A DNA stretch of 64,000 nucleotides from Portunus trituberculatus. Lineage: Eukaryota > Arthropoda > Malacostraca > Decapoda > Portunidae. The stretch is taken from contig NC_059272.1 of the NCBI RefSeq assembly GCF_017591435.1, positions 9,298,050 through 9,362,049 on the forward strand. Reading direction: 5' to 3'. A program made the translations under genes and the position numbers. Shown piece by piece: positions 24,399-37,501 of the stretch. The number at the start of each line of letters is the position of its first letter. Positions within the stretch are counted from its first letter, which is position 1. The notes beneath the pieces were generated by a model. It saw nothing but the letters and a program-made list of their open reading frames with translations. It was not told the origin of the DNA and ran no database searches.

Positions 24399-24400
<2 letters not shown>
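23729..24400. other. AT-rich non-coding sequence
   Basis: No gene recognised; open frames at 23714-23908 and 23960-24148 have no motif. Confidence 0.35.

Positions 24401-24477
<77 letters not shown>
24401..24477. repeat. (TA)n microsatellite
   Basis: Uninterrupted TA run. Confidence 0.95.
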
Positions 24478-24480
<3 letters not shown>

Positions 24481-25529
24481 GGATAATTTTTCCCAATGAC
24501 ATGAATTGTACAGATTATAAACAAATATATAGAAAAAAAGGGGCCTTTCATTAGAATATCAGAGCTAAATCTGGAACCATCTCATGTGAATGCATGTCTG
24601 ACATGGTGTTAAATATATTATGTCATTACATATTCAATATTCTGTTAAACAGGATTCTATTGTAAAAAAAAAAAAAATTCAAATTACATAGTTTTCTCCA
24701 ATAAGATATATTTCCATCTATTGCTTCTCAATATATCTGTTTGTCCTTAAACTCAATTGCCCAACATTTTCAAACTTTTATTCATATTCTATTATCAATA
24801 CACATATATACATGTGTCTTTTCTCAAATATCCTCTATCCTTTTTTGCTCCTCCCCCATTGTAGTTTACTCAAGCAATATGGTATTTTCATCCTTATTTT
24901 TTAGTTGAAACTTCTAAACATGACCCATTCTACAAGTAACAAAAATGAGCATCATATTAGTTTATACAGCAAGATTTAACTATAATTCTCATGAAACATA
25001 CCATGAAATTATCCTAAAATATACAATGAATAAAAAAAATAATAAATAAATAAACAAATAAATAAAAAAATTACTGAATTAAAATTTAATAACTTCCAAA
25101 GAATTCATTCAGCCACCAAATTACTTTATACACTATGCTAACTCAATGATAAAATAACAATTTATTCCAGATCAAAAAATATCAAGAAAGTATTACACAA
25201 TAATTCATGAATGTTAATCTTTTACTAAGTATCTCCTTAGATAATGAACTAAAATTATGATACAAACTTGATGACTCATTAACTTTTTTTGATTACTAAA
25301 TTAGCTAAACAAAACAGATCACAATCATAGTATGAATACTTGGCATCAATGACAATGAAACAGTAATCTTGCTATCTGAGAACACAAGAACATATTACCA
25401 ATGCTCTCATTTACTGATTAATTTATGCATTCTTTCCAATCTTCCTTTAAAACACTGTAGTTGAGAGGTAGTATTCAATGTTATTCCTTAAATTGACATC
25501 TCATGGGTGCATCTCAATGCACTGGTTGT
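24478..25529. other. AT-rich non-coding sequence
   Basis: Nothing recognisable apart from A/T-rich low complexity (for example 25028-25070). Confidence 0.35.
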
Positions 25530-25744
25530 AAAGTGGTACAGTGGAACCATGTGTGCTTTGGGGTCCGCGGGGTCTCCAAGCGCACGTGTTCGAATCCTGT
25601 CCACGGTCAGAGTGTAGGTTAGGCTTCCTCACTCGAGGCAACGGCTTCCTAGCGGGTGGGCTTTGAGATAGGAGGTACCCCCAAAAGTACCCTCTTTAGC
25701 CCATAAATTCCCATGAAAAGCCTTCATGGTATTAAAAAAAAAAA
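25530..25744 (+). mobile_element. tRNA-headed SINE (family 1), copy 2
   Basis: GGTACAGTGGAACCATGTG, then GTTCGAATCCTGTCCACGGT, the shared body and a poly(A) tail at 25733-25744. It lacks the first few bases of the head seen in copy 1. The B box is altered (TGTTCGAATCC). Confidence 0.85.
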
Positions 25745-28285
25745 ATGCTTGTTTGTGGGCATTTCATGAAGTAACAGTGTGAGATGTTTATCAAAATATT
25801 CTTTGCCTTCATTAAAGAAACTCACTATGAATTACTGACACATAAGATGAAGGTACAGAATCCCTTACCGGAAGACCCACTACTTATGCTAATATTCAGA
25901 GCAGCTTCAATATTTTCTATTGTACAGTTTCATACCCTATGTTTGTGCATTCTGAGATACAAAATTACCAGGCAAGAATTGATAATAATGACTATGGAGA
26001 TGTCCATGGGGAGGAATCCAATTAGGTAAATGTGTTTCTTCTGCCATGGTGTTTTAAACTACTACAGCATGGTAATGCTCAACCCCATCCATGACCTGCA
26101 ATGCAAATCCCTAGCATGGCCCCCAAAGTCAAGTGGATCAAGTTGGAAGAACTATCATCCTGTAGTGGATTCACTGTAGTTCATGATGATAATGAAGAAA
26201 TTAGTTAACTGTATGTAAGTATAGTGACAATTCTATCATTATACCAAAGAATGGAATGTAATAAATCATGTTTTTTGAAGTTCAATGTTGCAGAATACAG
26301 AGCTTGAACTTCCACATTTGGATGATGTGCATAGCAAAAGAAAGCAGTGTCTGCCATTCTAGCTTGGCTGCCATCACTAATGGATGTGCAATAAACAAGG
26401 CAAGTCCACTCCAATTAAGTCTTTCATCCCTCTCCAAATATACTTAATATGATTGTGGCAACATATAAGTTGTGAAGAAGGATTAATGTTTTTATGTTTG
26501 CTAAGTATGTATAGTGGCATGGTATTTCATGGAGACAGAGGCTAAAACAACAAGAGGGGGAAGGGAATAGAGTGAGTTTTGGATGCTCTCTTAGCTAAGG
26601 AGCAATGTCCTATTCCTATATTTTACTATTTTCCAAAATCATTTCAGCTTTTATTTAATCTTCAAAACTACAACAAAACATGTTAATTCATATTAAAAAT
26701 GTATAAATATTACTGAATCTCATGGCAATATTTTGAGTATATGTCAGTCAACCAATTTTCTTTATCAGTTTATTCTGATCATGATGCCGTTTTCATTCAT
26801 TAAAAGAGTCGGTCAGATAAAACATTAGGTACTAACATCTGTGGAAACATCTATGCATTTCCAATTTCCATCTCAATACACTGAATATATATTTGCTATA
26901 AGCTATCAGGTGAGAATATTTTAATGGCTTCCAGTAAATACTTAGCAATACTCAATCTCAATAAATCTTATTTAAAACACTAATGTAATGAGAAAAATAA
27001 ATAATTTCCACATAATTCCTAGGAGATACACCAGGATTTCATTATACCTATCCACATCACTAGTCCTATGGAGATTATCATATCACTCCATGCAAGATTC
27101 TTTAAGAGATTATCATATCACTCCATGCAGGATTCTTTAATACTGCATTATGAAATAAATCAATCACAAAGAATTGCCTTTTCTGTACAAGCAACATTGC
27201 TTGATTAGTTATGTACATCTCTTCTTTTCTAAAAATATTTCAGATACCACTATACTACTATTGTTTCAGCTAAGTTCACTGCTTTCATAAATCTTTGAGA
27301 TGGCATCTTACACTAAACTCTTCTTTAAACCAAACCCCAAACCAAGTAATGTCTCATGAGATCTGAGAAGAATACACACTATATGAAATATAAATATAAC
27401 ATTATCATTTTCGTACTGCTTTAGTGCAATTCATTATTGAAAAAGAGATAAAAATTTACATTTATGAGGATTAAATAATAAAATATAAACTATATAGGAG
27501 GTAATATGTGGATAATGTAAAGATGGTTTCCATATATGTGAATCCTTTTTAAGTGATGTTTTCACAGCATACGACTCTCATATAATGACATCCTGGTACA
27601 TTATTCTTAAAGGTGAATTTCAATACAACAACAAATGACTAGATATCAATGGCATTTTATAATCCAGAGATTTAAAGAATTTCAATCATTCCAAATATTA
27701 GACACACATCTATGAACAGCATTTCAATGTTGCTTTCTCAAACAGGAGAGTATCTCCTCTGAATTAGCATTAAGCAAGAACATTTTTTATGCTTGTCCAA
27801 TGTCTCTTGATTTAATTCATTCATATGAATCATAAAAAATCCCTTTACAATCTTTCTTCAAACTTAAGTAACATAGAGATAATTCTTTTTTTTTTTTTAA
27901 ATGTGACTAAAGTAAAGAATATCCATTACTCACTTCAAACATCCTTCCATCTTGATGATCTTTTCCTTTGCATTGAATTATACTTACATTGCTTTGATAA
28001 AACATATCAAACATACAGTGCAAATAACACTTTTGAATAATATAGCAGTTTCATAACTTAAAATATATATATATATCTCCAAGTATGAAAACCACTGAAA
28101 TATATGGTGCAAATTAAACTTAAGTAATATATCAGTTTCATAATTCAAAACATAAATTTCCAAGTACACTACTAAAAGCAATGTCATTTAAGTTAGGAAC
28201 TGAGGCCAACTTCTGAGATTATAATGAATAACAAACCTTGACCTCTGTAGCAGCATAAGGCATCATGAATTGCCCTGAGAAGCAG
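25745..28285. other. AT-rich region, perhaps TMEM18 3' UTR in part
   Basis: No separate gene recognised. It lies immediately 3' of the TMEM18 stop (minus strand), so some of it is probably 3' UTR, but no convincing polyadenylation point was identified. An imperfect 38-bp tandem repeat (GAGATTATCATATCACTCCA twice) sits at about 27068-27142. Confidence 0.3.
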
Positions 28286-28432
28286 TCACTTGTTCTTCTT
28301 AGCTTCTGCAGATGATTTTACTGAATGACTAGATTTTTCTCTGTATGAGCTGCCTTGTCTTGCTGCTCTGGCCTCCAGTTCAGCTTTCTTCCATGTCACC
28401 ATCATGCTGCTGCTCAACCACAACCAGTTCAT
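28286..28432 (-). CDS. TMEM18: TMEM18 exon 3 (last coding exon)
   Basis: Acceptor TTTTTAG just above 28432. It encodes MNWLWLSSSMMVTWKKAELE and a Ser/Lys-rich tail ending at TGA (28288-28286). It completes the third membrane segment and supplies the cytosolic or nucleoplasmic tail, which is longer and less basic than the vertebrate one. Confidence 0.85.
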   Translation of the reverse strand: MNWLWLSSSMMVTWKKAELEARAARQGSSYREKSSHSVKSSAEAKKNK

Positions 28433-28545
28433 CTAAAAACAAAGTACATAAAAAAAGTCAAGCAATATCAATGCTGTGAATTGGCCTATATAATGATTTT
28501 GAAAAAAGGGTTCTTATGCATGGAGCACAGCAATGATTTTACTTA

Positions 28546-28616
<71 letters not shown>

Positions 28617-29893
28617 CCCGGTAGCTCAGTGGTTAGAGCGCTGGCTTCACAAGCCAGAGGACTGGGGTTCGATTCCCTGGCCGGGTGGAGATATTTGGGT
28701 GTGTCTCCTTTCACGTGTAGCCCCTGTTCACCTAGCAGTGAATAGGTACGGGATGTAAATCGAGGAGTTGTGACCTTGTTGTCCTGGTGTGTGGTGTGTG
28801 CCTGGTCTCAGACCTATCCGAAGATCAGAAATAATGAGCTCTGAGCTCGTTCCGTAGGGTAACGTCTGGCTGTCTCGTCAGAGACTGCAGCAGATCAAAC
28901 AGTGAATTACACATGGTCGAGACAAGATCAAGGTCGGACGGGCGGACCAACGTTCCCCGCGATCAGCTGATCTCAATACCAAAGGTTGTGTGTTTACAGA
29001 GGCCTGGGCAAATGCATGACTTGTGTGGCAATAGTCTCCAGAAACTACATTGAAAGGCACCATGAGTAGGAAAGAACTTACACCCATAAGCAGGTATGAG
29101 AATAGGGAAGGAGTACAAGAAAAGGATGATGATGACGATGAGGAAGAGGCTAGATTCGGAGGATTTGATGAGGCAAGTACTGCCCTCCATAGGCAAGTTC
29201 TAACTTTGGAGAAAAAATTAGACAACTGGATAAGAGAAAGTATGAGAAGTAAAGAGAACGATGAACAGGAGAAAAAGTTTCTGAACTTGAAAGACCGGAT
29301 AAAAAAGTGGAAGAAAGTGAAGGTAAGTTAAGAGTATAGAATGCAGAACTGAGAAAAGAACTAGCCAAATATAAGAAACAGATGGATGAAGGACTTGGTA
29401 AAGTAGAGAAAGAAAAAGGGGACCTGAAAGATCTAGTTAGCAAAGAAGAGGAAGGAGTACATGACGTGATTAAAAAAGAAGTACAGGCATGGAGAGTACA
29501 AGATAAGAAAGACAAAGATAACTTACAGGAGGTGATTCAAGAACAACTAAAAGAAAGAGACAAGAACATGGCAAACAAAATTATTGGAGTCCTTAAGGAA
29601 AAGGAAAACCTAGTAAAGGAAATTGTAGAAAAAAAAAGTGTAATTATCTTTGGACTAAAAGAAAAAATGTAAAATATAGACCAAGAAGGGAAAAGGAGGA
29701 AATGAAGTCAGTTAAAGACCTACTAAAAAATCTAAATGACGAAGATAGGCAGAACCTAGAGGAGGAAGTGGAGGAAATTCACAGAATGGGACCTTATCAA
29801 GATGGAACAACAAGACCAATTAAGATACTACTAAAATCACAAGCAGCAACAGAAGAGATATTATATAGAACAACAAAACTCAGAGAAACAGAA

Positions 29894-29972
<79 letters not shown>

Positions 29973-32900
29973 AAAAAATAAGAATGAGGAAGAAAGGAAG
30001 AGATACAACGAATTGGCGGCAGCAGTAAGGAAAAAATAATGAAAGGTCAGAGGAGGAAAAAGGCATTTTTTTGGAGAATTCTAGGAGACAGGATAAGAAA
30101 ATGGTATATAAGAGAGAAGGAAGAGGCAACAGTGGACCAAGTGTAACTAAAAGTGATAAGGGCAAGAAACTAAAAATGATGTATACGAACATAGATGGGG
30201 TTCTATCAAGTAAATTAGAACTAAAAGATTACATAAGGAAAGAAAAACCGGATATTGTATGCCTGGCTGAAACAAAACTAAATGAGACAATCAAAATAGG
30301 CATAGATAATAGATATAATGTATGGAGGAAAGACAGAGGGGTAAAGGAGGAGGAGGAGTCATGATAATGACAAGGAAAGAGATGGTGGTAAACCATGTGG
30401 AATATGGGGAAGGAAAAGCAGAAGTACTGTATATTAAGATGCATATTAATAAAAAAGACTTAACAATCATTGTAACATATGTGCCACCAAAAACGAATGC
30501 ATGGACCAACCGAGAATATAAAGATATGATAGATGACACTATAAGGAGTCTAACGAGAGTCATTAAAGAAAGGAGAAAAGTGTTATTAGTAGGAGACTTC
30601 AACTGTAAAGAAGTGGACTGGGAAAATTATGAAAGTGGTATGGGGGAAGAAGCTTGGGGAGAAAGATTCCTAAACCTAATGATAGATAATATGATGGATC
30701 AAAAAGTAAAGGAAAACACAAGATTCAGAGGAAACGATGAGCCAGCAAGATTAGACCTGGTTTTTACAAGGGCTATACAAATGAATGATGATATAAGATA
30801 TAAGTGCCCATTGGGAAAGAGTGATCATGTAATATTAGAAATGGATATAGAAGAGGGAAAAGAAGATAGAGATGAATCATACAAAGGAGACCGATTAAAT
30901 TACAGAAAGGCTGATATTGAGAATCTCAAGAACTATTTCAAATACGCTAACTGGGAGGAGATGGAAAACTCTGAGGGGTGCAAGAGAAATATAACTTATT
31001 TTTGGAAATATACAAAACAGGAGTCAGGGAATATGTCCCAAAATATAGACCTAAGGAAGAAGGAAAGAAAGATTGGTTTAACGCAAAGTGTGCCAGGGCA
31101 AAGGAGAAAAGAGATGGAGCATGGAAAAGGTGGAGGAGAAATAGAAATGCAGTAAATAAGGTAAACTTCAAGATAGCAAGAAATGAATATGTTAAAGTGA
31201 GGAAGGAAGAGGAGAGGATCTATGAAAAGGACATAGTCGAAAAATGCAAGGAGCAACCAAAATTGTTTTACAGATTCATAAATGGAAAAATAAGACAAAA
31301 AGAAACAATAGAAAGGTTAAAAGGAGAAAATGGGATGGTGGAAGACCCAAAAGTATGGCAGAACTGTTAAATAATAAGTTCCAGGAGGTCTTTACTAAGG
31401 AATCCAAATTTGAAAGACCACAGGGTAATAGAGAGACCATCTATATGGAAGAGATTAAAGTAACCAAGCTTGAAATAAAAGAGTTAATGAAGGAACTGGA
31501 TGAAGAAAAGGCAATGGGACCGGATGAAGTCTCAGGCAGAATACTGAAAGAATGTAGGGAAGAACTAGCAAGACCTATATACAACATCATAAAATGCTCA
31601 ATAGAAAATGGAACAGTACCAGTAGAATGGAAAAGAGCTGAGGTGGTTCCCATATATAAGAGCGGAAGGAAGGAAGAACCTCTAAATTACAGACCGGTAT
31701 CATTAACTAGTGTAATATGTAAGATGTGTGAAAGAGTAATAAAGAAACAATGGATCGAGTTCCTTGAAGACAACAAATTATTATCAAATAGCCAATTTGG
31801 CTTTAGAAAAGGTCGGTCGTGTGTAACAAATTTACTGAGTTTCTACTCTAGAATAGTTGACAGGGTACAAGAGAGAGAGGGATGGGTTGATTGTATTTAC
31901 TTGGATTTAAAAAAGGCGTTTGATAAAGTGCCACATGCAAGGTTACTGTGGAAATTAGAGGAGAAGGGTGGTTTAAAAGGAAGCACATTGAGATGGATGG
32001 AAAATTATTTGAGGGGGAGAGAAATAAGGACGGTAGTCAAAGATATGAAGTCCAAGTGGAGAGCAGTAGAAAGCGGAGTGCCGCAGGGGTCAGTATTGGC
32101 GCCAATACTTTTCTCATTTATATAAACGACATGCCAGAAGGAGTGAACAGCTACATAAATCTGTTTGTGGACGATGCGAAACTGTGCAGAGTTATAAAGC
32201 AAAAAGAGGATTGTGAAATACTGCAAGAAGACCTAAATAAGATCTGGGAATGGAGTAAAAAGTGGGAGATGGAATTCAATGTGGACAAAAGCCATGTCAT
32301 GGAAATGGGAAAGAGTGAAAGACGACCAGTGGGAATCTATAAGATGGGAGATGGAGTAGAACTGGAGAAAGTAAAAAAGGAAAAGGATTTGGGAGTGACG
32401 ATGGAAGAAAATAATCAACCAGCAAGCCATATTGATAGAATTTTCAGAGAGACATATAATTTGCTAAGGAATATTGGAATAGCATTTCATTACATGGACA
32501 AAGAAATTGTGAAGAAACTGATAAGTACTATAATAAGACCCAGATTGGAATATGCAGGAGTAGTGTGGACCCCTCACAAAAAGAAACACATAAGGAAGCT
32601 GGAGAGACTACAAAAAATGGTTACAAGAATATTCGGTCCCAGAACTTGAAGGGATGACATACGAGGAGAGACTAAAGGCTATGGATCTTCCAACATTGGA
32701 ACAGAGAAGGGAGAGAGGGGATCTCATACAAGTTTATACATTAAAACCTCAGCTCACAACCATAATTCGTTCCTAAATCCTGTTTGTCACCCGATTTGTT
32801 CGTCCCCTGAATAAATTTTTCCCATAAGAATGTATTGAAATACCATTAATTCGTTCCAGACCAAAAAAAAATCATACTTTTGTCTATAAAACCCATTCAA

Positions 32901-34653
32901 AATAGACCTTTAATGTATGCATGACATGAACGAAATAATTATAGAAAGACTAAATTGTTTTACTTAACTAAATGCTATCAAAATGATAATAAAATGAATA
33001 AAAAAGAAAAGGTTATTTACTTGAGAGACTGGACGTTGATGGCATGATGGAATGGAGGAGAGGAGAATGGGGAGGAAGGGAAGACAGACAAGATCTGAGA
33101 AGACAGTCATGAGAGGACTTTGGATGTGCGCAGCGTGCCAGAGCTACACAACAGCTGTGTAGCGTCACAAGTCAGTGCCGCTATGTGGGGCCCCGTTATA
33201 GTGAACATCGGCATGGGAAACATGGAAAGATTGCCAGTCTTCGTCTCTGCCTTTGGAAGACCCTTGCCTGCTGGGGATTGACTTCCTCACGCGTGTGGGA
33301 GCAAGTTTGGACTTCCAAGAAGGGAAGTTAAAGGTACGTGGCCAGGAAGTTCCTTTGATCCTCGGAGGTGATGGATGCTCAGTGTGAGAGGAGCAGGTAG
33401 TAGGGCGGTGTTCCTTGCCAGGCGAGCGAGGAAACAGCTGCGATGGATGTGCCACAATCTGCAGTACCTGGACATGGCCAGGATGATGATGACAGCAACG
33501 CTGAGAGCCACCAGAGCAGCGAGGATAACGCCGAGGAAGCTACAGTAGAGCGCGCCGGTAACATCACCATGCCCAGGAAAAACAGGAGAAAATCGTGATG
33601 GCACGGAGATTATGTTATGTAATATTTTTCGTATGTTCCTGTTTCTATTTTCTTTTGTGCTCATGTTTTGTTTTGTTGTTGTATGATAGCCGGATTGGCT
33701 ATCACACAGACAGCTCGCCTGCCGGCGAGCCGTTTAACCACATTCGTCCCCTGGGTCGCTATATTGACAAATTTTTTGGCCGTCTCCTGAATTGTTCGTC
33801 CCTAGAGACGTTCGTCAAGCGAGGTTTTACTGTAAATTGAACAACGGAATGGACCAAGTGGAAAATGATTATCTGATCCTGAGAGAAGAATATGCCAGTC
33901 AAAGCACAAGATCGTATAGTAAGAAACTGAGGAAGGGGAGTTGTCTAAGAGATATTAAAAAGTATAGTTTCCCGCAAAGATGTGTTGGGACGTGGAACAG
34001 TTTGAAGGAAGAAGTAGTGTCTGCAACGAGTGTACACAATTTTAAGGAAAGATTGGACAAGTGTAGATATGGAGACGGGGCCACACAAGCATAAAGCCCA
34101 GGCCCTGTAAAACTACAACTAGGTAAATACGCACACACACACACAAACACATATGTATGATAAAAAAGATATCAACCACTATGATAAGACCTAGACTAGA
34201 ATATGCAGCAGTAGTATGGTTGCCATATAGGCAGAAAGATATCAAGAAACTAGAAAGGATACAAAGGGTTGCTACAAAGATGGTCCCTGAAATAAAAAGA
34301 TCTTCCCTATGAAGAAAGACTGAAGGAGATGGAGCTACCAACTTTGAAGGATAGACTTAATAACGATGTATAAGTTAGTAAACCGTATGGAGAAGATAGA
34401 TAGACAAGACCTGGTAACACTGATAGAGCAGGGAGACAGACAAACAAGAGGACATTCCAAGAAAATCATGAAAAGTCAGTCATAGGAATATCAAGAAGTT
34501 TAGTTTTCCACATAGGACAGTAGACATCTGGAATGAATAAGTGAAGAGATTGTAACAGCAGAAAGTGTGCGCAAATTTAAGAAGTTAGATAAATGTAGAT
34601 ATGGAGACAGGTCACTATGAGCCCTGGTCGAACCCTGTAACATACAACTGGGT

Positions 34654-34727
<74 letters not shown>

Positions 34728-37249
34728 ACACACACACTAAACTGATGGTCACAATTTAGGAAAATACGTAGGTCACCTGCCTAACCAAAGTGATACAATT
34801 AGCATAAATACATAGTTTTCAAAAGTATTAAGCTTAAAATATTTGTAATGAAGGACTATCATACAATATCAGAATCATCATCCTATCTATAAAGTTATTG
34901 TGAATACTGAATTCACTAGCTTAGTTGTCTTACATCAATAATGTAGATAAAAACTTACCACCATCATCATGCAGTTGAAAAGGACAGGCATGGAGAAAAC
35001 TACACTTATGAACAGTCCCTGGGAGTCAAAATATTGCTGCCGACTGAATGACTGCCAGTTCTTTGCAGCATACTGGTTGATAGTTTCAGAAGAACGCACT
35101 GTGAGCAACAGCAAGAAGAAGAGAACAGCCTGAGTGGTGTGGTGGTTACGTGTCATCACGGTAACAGTGGTGAGGAGAATGTGGAACACCACAAGTGCAA
35201 CCAGCCATCCTTCACTCCAATCAATCTGAGAATATGAATATAGGTTGTTTATGATGATTTCAGAAAGAAACTTAATCTAGTAAACCAAATGGAAGAACAG
35301 TGAGAGCAAATAAAATATTTGCTTATATTAAGAGAATCCATCTACAAAAATCAAGACATGAAACAACCAAATTTTCATCTGCACATAATTTGAAATACCA
35401 AAATAACCTGAAGATTATATTATTCTGCATATGGATGCTTTGAAGGAAAAAAAGATTAACAAAGAAACAAAGTTAACTTTTGGAAGTGGAAAGGCACACC
35501 AAATGCACTCTAATTTTGAGGTACATTTGTCTGCTAAAATTTGCAAATCAGTTTTTCAAACCATTATTTCAAAATTAGTTATCAATCTTACTACAATGGA
35601 TGGTGTTAGCTGCTGTATTGTTTCTTCACAACTCTGCCAGCATGTACAGTCACTGAAGCTATTGCATCTTCTATGTGTGCCCAATGGCCCACTTCAGTGT
35701 CTTGTTCTCAGCATCTTTCATTAATGTCTTATGCATTGCATAATGGTACTTCAAATAGATACCTGCACTGCTCCTGCCCATCACTGTCTTCTGCTACATT
35801 GTTCATACTGTACTCATAAAAATGTAATAACAAGACAGTCAAGAACAACTAAAATACATCTAAACCTTGGTGGTCATCTTGTCTTGATCAGTGAGATGTC
35901 ATGAAAACATAAGAAAATGAGTAAAGATGCAAGAGTCCAAAAGCCTCTTGCAACCAATTTATCCTACCTTTAGACTTTTGTGTTCTCATAATGTTTCAAG
36001 ACATTACACTGATTACAAGAGAACTATTCTCTGTAAAAGAAGATGGTACATGAAAGATTAAATATTTATGATAATTAAAAGAAATCATGGTACATATGAT
36101 GCACTTCTGACTTTGCTAAATAATGTTCAAGTTTCTTTTGGATTCAGGATCAGAAACTAGAGTAATTTCTTTGGATTTCTCTTCTGCTTTTCATGTAGTC
36201 TATCATAAAGCTCTACTTTTTAAACTTATGTCTGTAGTTATTAAAGGTTAATTATATATCATATCTGAATTTTTATCAGACAGGCATCAATGTGTTGCAA
36301 TTGATGGTTATTTTAGTAGTTTTAATTGTGTCAAGTCTGGAGTTCCCCAGGGCAGTGTTCTTTACTTCTTGGGCCTCTTCTTTTCATCTTTTATACTAGT
36401 AGTATGTAGCATGAGATTTCTTCCTATCTGATGTCTTATGCTGATGACACTTCCTTATTCTGCCATATCCCTGATCCTCAGAGTAGATCTATAATTGCTG
36501 TTCAGTTGAACGTAGATGTGGATTTGGTCGTCTCTTGGTGTCAGCTTTGGGATAATTACTTAAATCCTGCCAAGATCAATAGTATAATTTTTAGTCGTTC
36601 AAGGACATTTAATCCTCCACATCCTGATACCATAATTAATAATCAAGTAAGCAATTCTTGTAAGTACTGAAAACTTTTTGGGTTAATTTTAGATTCCAAA
36701 TTGACTTTTGAGAATCATATTAAGATAACCTCATCTCTGATTTCCCAGAAGGCTGGATTATTGAGAAAATGTCAAGCCATTTTTAATGATGATAAAATTT
36801 TTTTAAATTCCTGTTTCTCCTTCATTTTACCTTTCTTTGAGTATTGCAGTTCAGTCTGGAAGTCAGCTGCTCCATCTCATCTAAAGCTTTTGGACCATTC
36901 TTTTAACTTGATAAAGGTTTTATTGCCTAATCTCAATATGCAACTTATTCATTGTCAAATGGTTGGTCCTCTAACTATTTTTTTCAAAATTGGTAACAAT
37001 AATGAATATCCTCTTCATAGCACACTGCAGGGTCAATTTCTGCCTGTTCGCCGTACACGTTATAGTTTGCGATTCAATGTGCATGCCTATCAGCCTGTTT
37101 TTCACTAAATCAACCAGATTTCCTATACTTTTATCTCTAATCTGACTGAAGTGTGGAATGTACTTCCAGACGAGGTTGTTTCTGAAGTTGCTACTGATAA
37201 ATTCAAAAGTTAATAGCTTCCTGTTATCTTGTCAAGTATTTGTCTTATT

Positions 37250-37297
<48 letters not shown>

Positions 37298-37438
37298 AAT
37301 CCTTTTTATTTTTCATATCCAATTTGGCTCATTGGGGGAACCCTGCTTGGGTCTTAATTATTTCTTTGATTTTCCCCTAATGCCCTTTCATGGATTCTCA
37401 TAATAATAATAATAACAATATTAATAATAATAATAATA

Positions 37439-37501
<63 letters not shown>

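Larger units (their letters stand above)
29043..34110 (+). mobile_element. CR1/L2-like LINE, interrupted by a DNA transposon
   Basis: A long LINE copy in TMEM18 intron 2, antisense to that gene. ORF1 has a coiled coil (29061-29900), and ORF2 has an endonuclease (30177-30860), RT (31364-32640) and C-terminal region (32640-34095). It then has a short 3' end, ACAACTAGGTAAATA, running into CACACA. There is no RNase H. A (TA)n expansion sits at 29897-29970 and a Tigger-like element at 32739-33832. Several frameshifts make it inactive, but domains are well preserved. Confidence 0.85.

Noticed and set aside
28615..28686. A tRNA-Val(CAC) gene
   Set aside because: The cloverleaf is good, but the downstream body is shared with 49361-49649 and 58620-58870, so it is the head of a SINE family. 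A functional tRNA here cannot be ruled out but is not supported.
28511..28745. CRISPR-like regular repeats in (CA)n regions
   Set aside because: Simple microsatellites in an animal genome; no spacers or cas genes.
33287..33664. Minus-strand 125-residue frame with a hydrophobic segment
   Set aside because: It is antisense to the captured gypsy fragment within a transposon; no start context or splice support.
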